From assembly GCA_002354035.1 (NCBI GenBank), contig DEKU01000010.1, forward strand, positions 37,439 through 67,758: a stretch of DNA of 30,320 nt, read 5' to 3'. Below are positions 8,820 to 16,166 of the stretch, one piece after another (the stretch's first letter is position 1; every line of letters starts with the position of its first letter). The position numbers were made by a program, and so were the translations under genes. The notes beneath the pieces are model-generated. The model was not told the DNA's origin, ran no database searches, and saw nothing but the letters and a program-made list of their open reading frames with translations. Source of the DNA: Bacteroidales bacterium UBA2714 (GTDB lineage: Bacteria; Bacteroidota; Bacteroidia; Bacteroidales; P3).

Positions 8820-9755
8820 ATGAAAAAATACACACATGCCTGGCTGGCCTTCATGGCCATCAAACGACTCCAACACGCCGACATCCCCGACGCCAACAAG
8901 GAGGATGCCGCAAGCCTCGTGAAATGGTTTCAAGACTACCGCGACTTCGTCATCGAAGGCGCCTGGTACCCCGACGATGTATTCAAAGACATGTCCACCA
9001 GCCACATCATCAAGTACACCCCCGACCCGTCCGACCGCGAGCAGCCCTTCAAAAAGCTGCCCCGCACCATGAAGGCCTACTCCCTGGGGCAGAAATCACC
9101 CCTCTACAAAAAGCCCTTCATCATCGAAGGCGGCAACTGCGCCGACCGCTGTGAGTCCATCTCCCACAGCATTGTCGACAACTTCAAAATGCTTCGCATC
9201 GAGGAACGCGGCTGCCCCATCACCACCACCAACAACCACATAGCCATGCGCTTCTTCATCCTCAGCCACTACATCGCCGACTGCCACATGCCACTCCATT
9301 GCGACAGCCGTCCCTTCTCCTCCGGCACCAACCTGCATGGCCTCATCGAGTCGGAGTGGGACAAGCAAATACGCAAATCCTACGCTCTCGACACCCCCAA
9401 CAACCGCTTCTTCTACGACCCCGAAGGCTACCCCCTGAAAACCAAGCCCACCCCACTGGTGCTGGCCGTCGAGGAAGACGCCGTCAGCCGCGAATACCTC
9501 CACCCCTGGGGCACCGGCAACGGCAACACCTGGGACTATATCAGCGCCGTATCCGAATACTCCTACCTTATGGCCTACCGCCTCATCCCGCCCGAAATGA
9601 ACGAGCAGACCTCCCACAAAGACTACAAGGCCAGCGAAGCCTACAGCCACCTGGAGGAATACAGCCGCTACATCTTCGCCGACTCTATCGACTCCATTGC
9701 CCGCGTGTGGCTCCACGTCTGGTCGCGCTACCGCAGCTGGGCCAAAGGCCGTTAA
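8820..9755 (+). CDS. S1/P1-nuclease / zinc-dependent phospholipase C-like protein
   Basis: 311-residue alpha-helical metal-dependent hydrolase candidate. The core H150-YIAD-CHMPLH160 motif (H150, D154, H160) followed by H173 and E177 (LHGLIESEWD) has the same spacing as zinc ligands in P1 nuclease and bacterial phospholipase C. H6 near the N-terminus and D52/D53 with H62 are candidates for the remaining ligands. The family cleaves phosphodiester bonds in single-stranded nucleic acid or phospholipids; which applies here is not clear. Unlike most family members it shows no obvious signal peptide (MKKYTHAWLAFMAIKRL is not a good leader), so its location is uncertain. It may be co-transcribed with the TPR gene. 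Confidence 0.7.
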   Translation: MKKYTHAWLAFMAIKRLQHADIPDANKEDAASLVKWFQDYRDFVIEGAWYPDDVFKDMSTSHIIKYTPDPSDREQPFKKLPRTMKAYSLGQKSPLYKKPFIIEGGNCADRCESISHSIVDNFKMLRIEERGCPITTTNNHIAMRFFILSHYIADCHMPLHCDSRPFSSGTNLHGLIESEWDKQIRKSYALDTPNNRFFYDPEGYPLKTKPTPLVLAVEEDAVSREYLHPWGTGNGNTWDYISAVSEYSYLMAYRLIPPEMNEQTSHKDYKASEAYSHLEEYSRYIFADSIDSIARVWLHVWSRYRSWAKGR

Positions 9756-10063
9756 CCACCCCTCCGAGCGGGAACTGAGCCCCTGAAGCCCCGAAACCTC
9801 GGCGAGAACATCGCCGCCACATGCACCATACCTACTCAGCATTTGCCCAGTAGGTAGACACTATTTATTTTCTCAAACAGAATATAAATATAAACAAACA
9901 ACAAATATAAACTAACGATAAAAGAAATATAAACCGACTCATGGCGATACAATGGCGGTCACCTTGGAGCGGCCCGATTGACATGCTTTTTCGGAAAGGA
10001 CTGCGTTATATCAAGAAAAATATGTATATTTGCAAATCTGTAAACAAATAAAAAAGTAGCAAT
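9756..10063. other. Intergenic region with weak hairpins and a promoter
   Basis: No gene is seen in these 308 bases. CGGCGA/TCGCCG (9800-9805 and 9811-9816) is a perfect 6-bp stem with a 5-base loop, and CCTACT/AGTAGG (9831-9836 and 9849-9854) is another 6-bp stem followed by an AT-rich run; either could end transcription of the upstream gene. From 9870 the DNA is AT-rich with repeated AATATAAA words. The promoter for the next gene lies at 10025-10032. Confidence 0.5.
10025..10032 (+). promoter_or_regulatory. -7 promoter element for the TlpA-like/aminopeptidase pair
   Basis: TATATTTG matches TAnnTTTG. It lies 31 bases before the ATG at 10064. No convincing -33 box was seen. Confidence 0.55.
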
Positions 10064-11179
10064 ATGCAAAAGATTTTCAATCTCTTAATCGCCGCCGCAC
10101 TGCTGACCACTTTGGCATCGTGCAACCGCGGCTACACTGTTTTCGGCAGTCTGCCCGTCGACGGAACCGACGGGGCAAAGGTTTATCTGCGCAATCTCAC
10201 CGATGGCTCGTTCATGGACTCGACGGTGGTTGAAAACGGCACGTTCCAGTTCAAAGGCAAAGCCGACCAAAGCCAGATGGTAGCAGTGTATGCCATGTCG
10301 CCCGCCGGCCAATGGGTGAGCAACATCGTGCTTGAAAACGGCAAAATCCACATCAACCTCGTCAACGACTCGCTCTACGGAACACCGATGAACGACCTAT
10401 ATTTCAGCTCTTTCACCAACGACACCACAGTCCAGCGCATGGAGAAGGAACTGAACGCATTCACCGAACGCTACTATGCCGCCACCACCGCCGAGGAGCA
10501 GGTGGCCGTGGCTGCCGACTATGGCGTTGCCATGAGCGCCTACGAGGCCTACAAACTGGCCCAGGCCCGTCGCGTGTTTGACCAGAACAAGGACAATATC
10601 ATCGGCGCCTACGCCCTCTGCCAGATGGTAGAAGGGGACCAAGAGGGTATGACCTTCGAACGTCTCGACAGCATCATGAACCGCAGCGGCAAAGCCATCA
10701 CCGACTTCGAGCCTCTGCGTCAGGCCCGCAAATGGCTCTTCAACATAGCCAACACCAGCGAAGGCGAGAAGTACGTGGATGTGGACGGCATCGATTTCGC
10801 CACCGGCCAGCCCACCAAGCTCTCCGCCATGCTGAGCAGCGACCAAGTGACGTTGGTGGACTTCTGGGCTTCGTGGTGCGGACCCTGCCGCAAGGAAATC
10901 AGCGAGAACCTTTTGCGCCTCTACGACAAGTACAAAGACCAGGGTCTGAACATCATCGGTATTGATGTGTGGGACAAAATCCCCGACCACAAAAAAGCCG
11001 TGGAGGAGCTCGGCATCACCTATCCCCAGCTGATTGACACCACACGCACCTCCACCGACAACTACGGCATCAACGGCATCCCCGCCATCCTGCTGCTGGA
11101 CAAGGACGGCACCATCCTCAAGCGCAATATCCGTGGCGAGGCCATCGAGGCCGCCATCGTCGAGGCCCTCAAAAAATAA
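10064..11179 (+). CDS. TlpA/ResA-like thiol-disulfide oxidoreductase lipoprotein
   Basis: 371-residue lipoprotein (lipobox LASC, cysteine 20) facing the periplasm. Residues about 25-115 form a beta-rich DUF4369-type domain, residues 120-240 a helical linker, and residues about 245-371 a thioredoxin domain with active site WCGPC (C272, C275) in VDFWASWCGPCRKE, plus the cis-proline segment GIPAILLLDKDG. Proteins of this layout reduce or shuffle disulfides in envelope proteins; members are abundant in Bacteroidetes. It is 37 bases upstream of a secreted C1 cysteine peptidase and probably in one operon with it, so keeping that cysteine enzyme reduced is a reasonable but unproven role. Confidence 0.9.
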   Translation: MQKIFNLLIAAALLTTLASCNRGYTVFGSLPVDGTDGAKVYLRNLTDGSFMDSTVVENGTFQFKGKADQSQMVAVYAMSPAGQWVSNIVLENGKIHINLVNDSLYGTPMNDLYFSSFTNDTTVQRMEKELNAFTERYYAATTAEEQVAVAADYGVAMSAYEAYKLAQARRVFDQNKDNIIGAYALCQMVEGDQEGMTFERLDSIMNRSGKAITDFEPLRQARKWLFNIANTSEGEKYVDVDGIDFATGQPTKLSAMLSSDQVTLVDFWASWCGPCRKEISENLLRLYDKYKDQGLNIIGIDVWDKIPDHKKAVEELGITYPQLIDTTRTSTDNYGINGIPAILLLDKDGTILKRNIRGEAIEAAIVEALKK

Positions 11180-11216
11180 AAGTGCCAATTAATAACAACG
11201 TATAAAAAACCTTTTT

Positions 11217-12650
11217 ATGAAGAAACAAATCACCCTCATGGCCATTGCCGCCATGCTGATTGCCACCCCCGCCGTGGCACAGAAGAAAGGCGGCAAGGCT
11301 GCCGCACAACCTCCCAGCGGCGGCATCACCACCGAGATGATGCAACAGATGAAACAGAGCTATGGTGGCTCGGCCTCAGACAAGGCCCTGCGCAACATCA
11401 TGGTCACCAACAGCCCCGCCAAGCTGGCCCTCAACTATGAGAACGCCACGGCTTTCGACTCCCACTTCTCCAACCGGGTGGAGAGCAAGGCCATCACCGA
11501 CCAGAAGTCGTCAGGTCGTTGCTGGATGTTCACAGGCATGAATGTGCTGCGCAACAAAGCCATCCGCCAGCACAACCTCCCTGCCGACTTCCAGTTTTCA
11601 CAGGCCTACCTCTTCTTCTACGACCAGCTGGAGAAAGCCAACCTCTTCCTCCAGGCCGTCATCGACACCTACAAGCAGCCCATGGACAGCAAAGAGGTGG
11701 AGTGGCTCTTTAAGAACCCCATCGGCGACGGTGGCCAGTTCACTGGTGTGGCCAACCTGATTGACAAATACGGACTTGTTCCCGCTGAGGCCATGCCCGA
11801 GACCTTCAACACCAACAACACCTCCAGCATCAGCAGCCTGCTGGCCCTGAAGCTGCGCGAAGACGGCCTCCAGCTGCGCGACATGGCCGCCAAGAAAGGC
11901 ATTACCCCTGCGGCCCTCCAGACGCGCAAAACCGAGATGCTGGGCACCATCTACCGCATGCTGGCCCTCACCATGGGACAGCCCCCCGCACAGTTCACCT
12001 GGCAGCAGAAAAACGCCAAGGGCGAGATTGTCTCGACCGAGACCTACACCCCCATGTCTTTCTACCAGAAATATGCCAAGACCGACTTCTCCAAATACTA
12101 CATGGTGATGAACGACCCCACCCGCGAGTACTACAAGGTGTATGAAATCCAGTACGACCGTCACGTCTACGACGGCCAGAACTGGCGTTATCTCAACCTC
12201 CCCATGGAGGACATCGCCCCCATGTGCATAGCCTCCATCAAGGACAGCACCATGATGTACTTCAGCTGCGATGTGGGCAAATTCCTCAATCGCGAGAAGG
12301 GATTTATGGATGTCAACAACTATGACTATGCCTCGCTGTTTGGCACCACCTTTGGCATGAACAAGAAACAGCGTGTAAGCACTTTTGCCAGCGGCTCAAG
12401 CCATGCCATGACCCTCTGCGCTGTCGACCTCGACAAGGAGGGCAAACCCCTTAAATGGATGGTGGAGAACAGCTGGGGCAGCAGCTATGGCTACCAGGGT
12501 TTCCTCATCATGACCAACGACTGGTTCAACGAGTATATGTTCCGCGTGGTGCTGGAGGAGAAGTACATCCCCGCCAACATCCGCGCCATGATGGACCAAA
12601 AGCCCATCATGCTCCCGGCCTGGGACCCCATGTTCGCTCCCGAGGAGTAG
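11217..12650 (+). CDS. Secreted C1-family aminopeptidase (bleomycin hydrolase/PepC type)
   Basis: 477-residue papain-fold peptidase of the PF03051 family. The signal peptide (MKKQITLMAIAAMLIATP, then AVAQ) indicates export to the periplasm, unlike cytosolic PepC. Catalytic residues: Q96 and C102 (DQKSSGRCWMF), H396 (SSHAM) and N418 (VENSWGSSYG). The family forms hexameric rings with the active sites inside and trims short peptides from the N-terminus; whether this exported version does so is unknown. It follows the TlpA-like gene by 37 bases and is followed by a strong hairpin terminator. Confidence 0.92.
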   Translation: MKKQITLMAIAAMLIATPAVAQKKGGKAAAQPPSGGITTEMMQQMKQSYGGSASDKALRNIMVTNSPAKLALNYENATAFDSHFSNRVESKAITDQKSSGRCWMFTGMNVLRNKAIRQHNLPADFQFSQAYLFFYDQLEKANLFLQAVIDTYKQPMDSKEVEWLFKNPIGDGGQFTGVANLIDKYGLVPAEAMPETFNTNNTSSISSLLALKLREDGLQLRDMAAKKGITPAALQTRKTEMLGTIYRMLALTMGQPPAQFTWQQKNAKGEIVSTETYTPMSFYQKYAKTDFSKYYMVMNDPTREYYKVYEIQYDRHVYDGQNWRYLNLPMEDIAPMCIASIKDSTMMYFSCDVGKFLNREKGFMDVNNYDYASLFGTTFGMNKKQRVSTFASGSSHAMTLCAVDLDKEGKPLKWMVENSWGSSYGYQGFLIMTNDWFNEYMFRVVLEEKYIPANIRAMMDQKPIMLPAWDPMFAPEE

Positions 12651-12667
12651 TTCCGCTACAGGCAACA

Positions 12668-12717
12668 AGAAAAAAGGCAGAAGTTGGTCACCCTCCTTCT
12701 GCCCTTTTTCTTTCTTG
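12668..12717. terminator. Bidirectional terminator between converging genes
   Basis: GGCAGAAG (12676-12683) pairs with CTTCTGCC (12696-12703). The stem is flanked by an A-run on the left and CTTTTTCTTTCTT on the right, so it can act as an intrinsic terminator from both sides. It sits between the aminopeptidase (plus) and the DUF2461 gene (minus, stop at 12718). Confidence 0.85.
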
Positions 12718-13428
12718 TTATCCCCTCACATCTTCCATGGCCCGCTGGATGAAACGATTGAGAGGCAGGCTGGCTCGCCACACTTCCAGCACCGCATCGA
12801 AGAGTTTGGGACTCTCCAGCAGCTTGTCAGGCATGGTGTATGACGTGCAGTAGTCCTTATATTTCAGCAAGTCGGCATGCTCCCAGTCGGCGGGATAGCC
12901 TTTGGGCACTCGTTGCAGCACTTTCGTGGTGAAGAAAGTGTTGCCGAAATACTTCTTATAAGAAGGCTCGTTCATTATCTCCAAAAACTCGTCGGGGCAG
13001 TAGAAAATCTCCTGCCGGATGGCGGCAAGAGCTTCGGGAGTGGGCATAAAGATGCCGCCACCCAGGTTGCAGGTGCCCGTCAGGCCGTATGCCTCCTCGG
13101 CGCCAATCTGGAAATAGTAGCCTGGCACGCCGCTGTTCTTGGGTCCCCACGAGGAGAGGAAGCAGGACACGTGTGTCTTATACGGCGTCTTGTCGGCCGA
13201 GAAGCGTGTGTCGCGGTAGATGCGATAGACGGAGTTCTTTGCCGTGAGGCCCACCAGTGTGTCGTCGTTCTGAGACATTTCGTCAATCAATCCTTGGGTG
13301 AAACGGTCGAAAGCCTCCTTTATCTCTAACCAGTTGGTCTTATGGCCGTTGAACCATGGGCGGTTGTTGTTCTTTTGCAGCTCCCGCAGAAAGGGGAGTG
13401 TGTCAGGGTGCAGTTGGGGTGATGTCAT
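12718..13428 (-). CDS. DUF2461 family protein
   Basis: 236-residue soluble protein of the DUF2461 family (TIGR02453 type), recognised by the N-terminal HPDTLPFLRELQKNNNRPWF segment, the YRIYRDTRFSADKTPYKTH segment and GPGYY-like GVPGYYFQI. The biochemical function of the family is unknown. No signal peptide or membrane segment is seen, so cytoplasmic. The ATG at 13428 is chosen over one at 13455 because the latter overlaps the -7 element at 13453-13460. The gene is probably monocistronic, ending at a shared bidirectional terminator. Confidence 0.88.
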   Translation of the reverse strand: MTSPQLHPDTLPFLRELQKNNNRPWFNGHKTNWLEIKEAFDRFTQGLIDEMSQNDDTLVGLTAKNSVYRIYRDTRFSADKTPYKTHVSCFLSSWGPKNSGVPGYYFQIGAEEAYGLTGTCNLGGGIFMPTPEALAAIRQEIFYCPDEFLEIMNEPSYKKYFGNTFFTTKVLQRVPKGYPADWEHADLLKYKDYCTSYTMPDKLLESPKLFDAVLEVWRASLPLNRFIQRAMEDVRG

Positions 13429-13452
13429 AATTGTTCTAATCTTTTGGGGCTG

Positions 13453-13460
13453 CAAAGATA
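13453..13460 (-). promoter_or_regulatory. -7 promoter element for the DUF2461 gene
   Basis: Minus-strand TATCTTTG, a full match to TAnnTTTG, giving a leader of under 20 bases before the ATG at 13428. Confidence 0.6.
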
Positions 13461-13523
13461 CGCATTTTTCTCGGAATGGCTAAATCCGGACTTCGGGAAG
13501 CGACAGCCCGTCTCCCCCGCCCG

Positions 13524-14249
13524 TCACTTCAAAAGCCTCATTATCTGGCTCTCCTTGGCCCAAGGCAGCAGCCCTTTGAGATGCTCCGCCATGAGACCGA
13601 GCGACTCCTCGGGCGTGCGGTCGCACCGCTCGGCATCGGTGCCTAACAGCCTTTCGGGGGTGGTGAGCAGCGAGAGGCCCCATCCATACTCATGCCCGTG
13701 GCGGTCGCGGGGATAGACAAAATCCTCGGTCACGATGCGGCAACCCATCTGCATGAGCGCCACCTGACGGTCGAACACCGAGCGCATCCGCGGACCTGTC
13801 AGGCCACAGGCCTTGCGCAGGTCGCGGCTCACCATGCTGCCGCCCTCCCTCAACACCTGCAACACCGTGTCCATCACCATTCCCGCCTCCGTATCGGCCG
13901 GGGGCAGGGGATGACTGTGGCGGCGCCAGTTGCAGAAATCTGGCCACCACCGGCGGCTGACGAATCCAGCCTTGCCGGCAAAGAACTTGCCATATACACA
14001 GCCGCCGTCGGTCACCACGGGGCCTTTCCAGCGCCACAAGGGCCACACCCAGCTTCCGTCAGGCCGCACCTGGTAGCGGCACTCGTCGGCGGCAAAGGCA
14101 TCGGCGCTGAAATCCTCTATGCCACTCTCGAACATGGGCAGGAAACCCACCGTGTCGACACACTCTATCAAGTCAGCACACGTGCAGACACTATCGCCTA
14201 CTCGCCACGACGGCCGTGCCTCACCGTTCAGGTCAAAAGTTCTTTCCAT
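13524..14249 (-). CDS. AlkZ-related winged-helix protein
   Basis: 241-residue protein resembling the AlkZ-related group found across Bacteroidales. Recognisable parts are VGFLPMFESGIEDFS near residue 35, a tryptophan-rich WVWPLWRWKGPV segment, VYGKFFAGKAGFVSRRWWP, a winged-helix-like stretch around residues 125-185 (SRDLRKACGL, then a helix with MQMGCRIV) and YGWGLSLLTTPERLL. AlkZ proteins are DNA glycosylases of the HTH_42 fold, but the catalytic QxQ or QxD motif of true AlkZ was not seen, so glycosylase activity should not be assumed. No signal peptide. A weak promoter motif lies 237 bases upstream. Confidence 0.7.
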   Translation of the reverse strand: MERTFDLNGEARPSWRVGDSVCTCADLIECVDTVGFLPMFESGIEDFSADAFAADECRYQVRPDGSWVWPLWRWKGPVVTDGGCVYGKFFAGKAGFVSRRWWPDFCNWRRHSHPLPPADTEAGMVMDTVLQVLREGGSMVSRDLRKACGLTGPRMRSVFDRQVALMQMGCRIVTEDFVYPRDRHGHEYGWGLSLLTTPERLLGTDAERCDRTPEESLGLMAEHLKGLLPWAKESQIMRLLK

Positions 14250-14387
14250 TGCAGGTTATTCCTTGTTATTTGCATTAGTCAAAAGCAGATTAAATCCTAT
14301 CTCACAGCGACATTCCCCCATTACACTCGCCATGCATACACCTACCGGAGCGACCTCAGAAGCCATCCACAGCGCCACACACCTGTA

Positions 14388-14471
14388 CCCTCCACAGCGG
14401 ACAGGAGGCTCCCGACGGGAGGTGGTGCAAGGGGCGGGGCTGTCGCCCTCGGCTCGTCCGGCTCTCGCCGG
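14388..14471 (-). other. GC-rich chain of small hairpins upstream of the AlkZ-related gene
   Basis: Within 14250-14705 no gene is seen. This part holds closely spaced perfect stems: CTCCC/GGGAG (14409-14421), GGGC/GCCC (14437-14448) and CCGGC/GCCGG (14458-14471), plus CCTCC/GGAGG further left near 14388-14407. All would lie in the leader RNA if transcription starts at the motif at 14486-14493. It could be a structured leader, an ncRNA or a cluster of palindromic repeats; no known riboswitch was recognised. Confidence 0.4.
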
Positions 14472-14485
14472 AGGAATTGCGGATG

Positions 14486-14493
14486 CAAAAATA
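14486..14493 (-). promoter_or_regulatory. Possible -7 promoter element, AlkZ-related gene
   Basis: Minus-strand TATTTTTG matches TAnnTTTG. It would give a long leader of about 230 bases before the ATG at 14249. Because the region is AT-rich the match could be chance. Confidence 0.4.
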
Positions 14494-14705
14494 CAACATT
14501 TTTTCCATTCGTCAAGCCCTTTTTGTCCCGCAAGGGGGCTATACCCATACACTTCAACCCTTTAGCCTGTCATGCCGGTCATGGCCACTCGCGGGTGGCG
14601 AGCAGCCTCCCGCACCTATCCCTGACCTCTGCAATACCTGCACATTCATTACATTTCTACCCTCAAAGAGAATAAATGGAGAAATCAACCACAAACAATG
14701 CAGAA

Positions 14706-14979
14706 ATGATTATCCGCAGTTATCGTCAAAAAAGCCTCAGAGAGGCTTAATTTCAATAACACCGTAGAAACAATTTTGGTCGTTGTGGCGACCGGATGGG
14801 AGCACAGACCAAAACTGCGTGGTGCGGTGGTCGAAAATGGTTACTGCCCAAAAGCCTCGGAGAGGCTTAATCTCAATAACACCGTACAAGCGAAGCGCAG
14901 TGCGGTGGTCGAGAATCTGCATACTGCCAGCGTCTCGGAGAGACGCGACATCGTGCATACACCGATTGCGGATAATCAT
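14706..14979. repeat. Repeat element with three covarying hairpins and 13-bp inverted ends
   Basis: The element is bounded by a perfect 13-bp inverted repeat, ATGATTATCCGCA (14706-14718) and TGCGGATAATCAT (14967-14979). Inside are three 17-base hairpins of identical geometry (7-bp stem, 3-base loop): AAGCCTC-AGA-GAGGCTT at 14732-14748, AAGCCTC-GGA-GAGGCTT at 14852-14868 and GCGTCTC-GGA-GAGACGC at 14930-14946. The first two are followed by AATNTCAATAACACCGTA, and the second and third are preceded by a shared block TGCGGTGGTCGANAAT ending in ACTGCC. The spacing is 120 and 78 bases. The first spacer holds a further 8-bp inverted repeat (14774-14781 with 14807-14814). No transposase is present, so this looks like a miniature or REP-like element, or a structured RNA. 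Confidence 0.75.
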
Positions 14980-15076
14980 CAACAAGAAATCTCAAAATGG
15001 ATATTCGAAGATATGTTATGAACAGCCGATTCACTGCACCTAAACTACAAAACTGAGATATAAAAAAAAGCACAGA

Positions 15077-15919
15077 ATGATGAAACGACTTGTATTAGTA
15101 TTTATGGCACTGGCGACGGTGCTGAGTGCCACGGCACAAACACCGGCCGACACGCCCGACGGGAGCAAGGCCCTCACGTGGCACGAGGTGCGTACGCCCT
15201 TCACCGCCACCTCCATACAGGGACAGACGGTAGACCTGCAGAAGTGGATAGACTCTGGTTTCTGCGTCATTGTTGATTTCTCGGCCACATGGTGCTACCC
15301 CTGCTGGCTGTTGCACAACAGCGGTCTGCTGGAAGACATCTATGCCCAGTGGGGCCCCCAGGGCACCAACCAGTTGCGTATGGCATGGGTGGAGACACAG
15401 CCTGGCACTACCGTCAACTCGCTGCGCAACGGCAGCTATGGCGATTGGACAAGAACCCGCGATGGGGAAGAAGTGCCTTATCCCATACTGCTGAGCTCGA
15501 CAGCTTCGCGCAGTTTCTCGGCTGGCGACCCGGGATATATCCCATACGTGGTTTTCCTAGCTCCGAATGGCCAGTACACGTCCATCTATAACGATGTGCC
15601 CGACATCGTGCTGGATCCCGACGACAAGTCGGGCACCATGACCCGCATAGGCGAGATGATCGACGCCCATGCTGGCCGTCCGGCGGGGATTGAGGACGCC
15701 GTGGCACAGGAGGTGGCCGTTTATCCCAATCCGGCAACCGACCGCCTACACATCGATGTCCCAAGCCTGGTGCAAGCTGACCTTTACGACATGGCTGGCC
15801 GCTGTGTGCTGACTACCCGCGAGGGCGAGCTGAATGTGGCGGGGTTGCGGCCCGCGGTATACACGCTGGTGGTGACCACCCCTAAGGGCAAAGCCACCCG
15901 CAAGATAGTAAAGCAATAA
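15077..15919 (+). CDS. Thioredoxin-like protein with T9SS type A sorting domain
   Basis: 280-residue secreted protein. Residues 1-21 are a signal peptide (cleavage near ATAQ). Residues about 45-200 form a thioredoxin-like domain with active site C73-YP-C76 (DFSATWCYPCW) and the cis-proline strand GYIPYVVFLAPNG. Residues 213-280 are a type A C-terminal secretion domain of the type IX system: VAVYPNPATDRLHIDV, LYDMAGR, and GLRPAVYTLVV. The protein should therefore cross the outer membrane and be released or anchored on the surface. The organism must encode a T9SS elsewhere for this to work. Its substrate is unknown. The gene stands alone, followed by a hairpin terminator; an alternative start is the next ATG at 15080. 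Confidence 0.88.
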   Translation: MMKRLVLVFMALATVLSATAQTPADTPDGSKALTWHEVRTPFTATSIQGQTVDLQKWIDSGFCVIVDFSATWCYPCWLLHNSGLLEDIYAQWGPQGTNQLRMAWVETQPGTTVNSLRNGSYGDWTRTRDGEEVPYPILLSSTASRSFSAGDPGYIPYVVFLAPNGQYTSIYNDVPDIVLDPDDKSGTMTRIGEMIDAHAGRPAGIEDAVAQEVAVYPNPATDRLHIDVPSLVQADLYDMAGRCVLTTREGELNVAGLRPAVYTLVVTTPKGKATRKIVKQ

Positions 15920-15949
15920 TAGGTTTAGGTTATACAAAGTGTGAAAAGA

Positions 15950-15976
15950 AGAGGGCTTCCCGCAGGATTGCCCTCT
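15950..15976. terminator. Hairpin terminator after the T9SS thioredoxin gene
   Basis: AGAGGGC (15950-15956) pairs with GCCCTCT (15970-15976), followed by CTTTG on the plus strand and by CTTCTTTTC on the minus strand. It can serve both the plus-strand gene ending at 15919 and the minus-strand operon ending at 16167. The stretch 15977-16166 shows no gene. Confidence 0.7.
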
Positions 15977-16166
15977 CTTTGTTGGCTGGCCGACGGTGTC
16001 GGCGACAAGGTATGTCGGCGGTCCGAACACTGCTTGTCTGTCGGACGAGGTGAAGTGGGTGGAGCGCTGCGCCATGCGCCTGTCAAGCTTGAAGGAATGG
16101 GGCTGTGGCAAAGCTGAGCCTTGGGGTCGGGCCTGCTGTTACGACAGTCTATGGGTTGGCTGCTGC

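Noticed and set aside
14732..14946. Possible CRISPR array
   Set aside because: Only three units, unequal spacing (120 and 78 bases), the third unit differs in its stem, and there are no cas genes.
14737..14985. 82-codon minus-strand frame with two copies of YGVIEIKPL
   Set aside because: It lies wholly within the hairpin repeat element, and its internal repetition simply mirrors the DNA repeats. No promoter or plausible start signal was seen.
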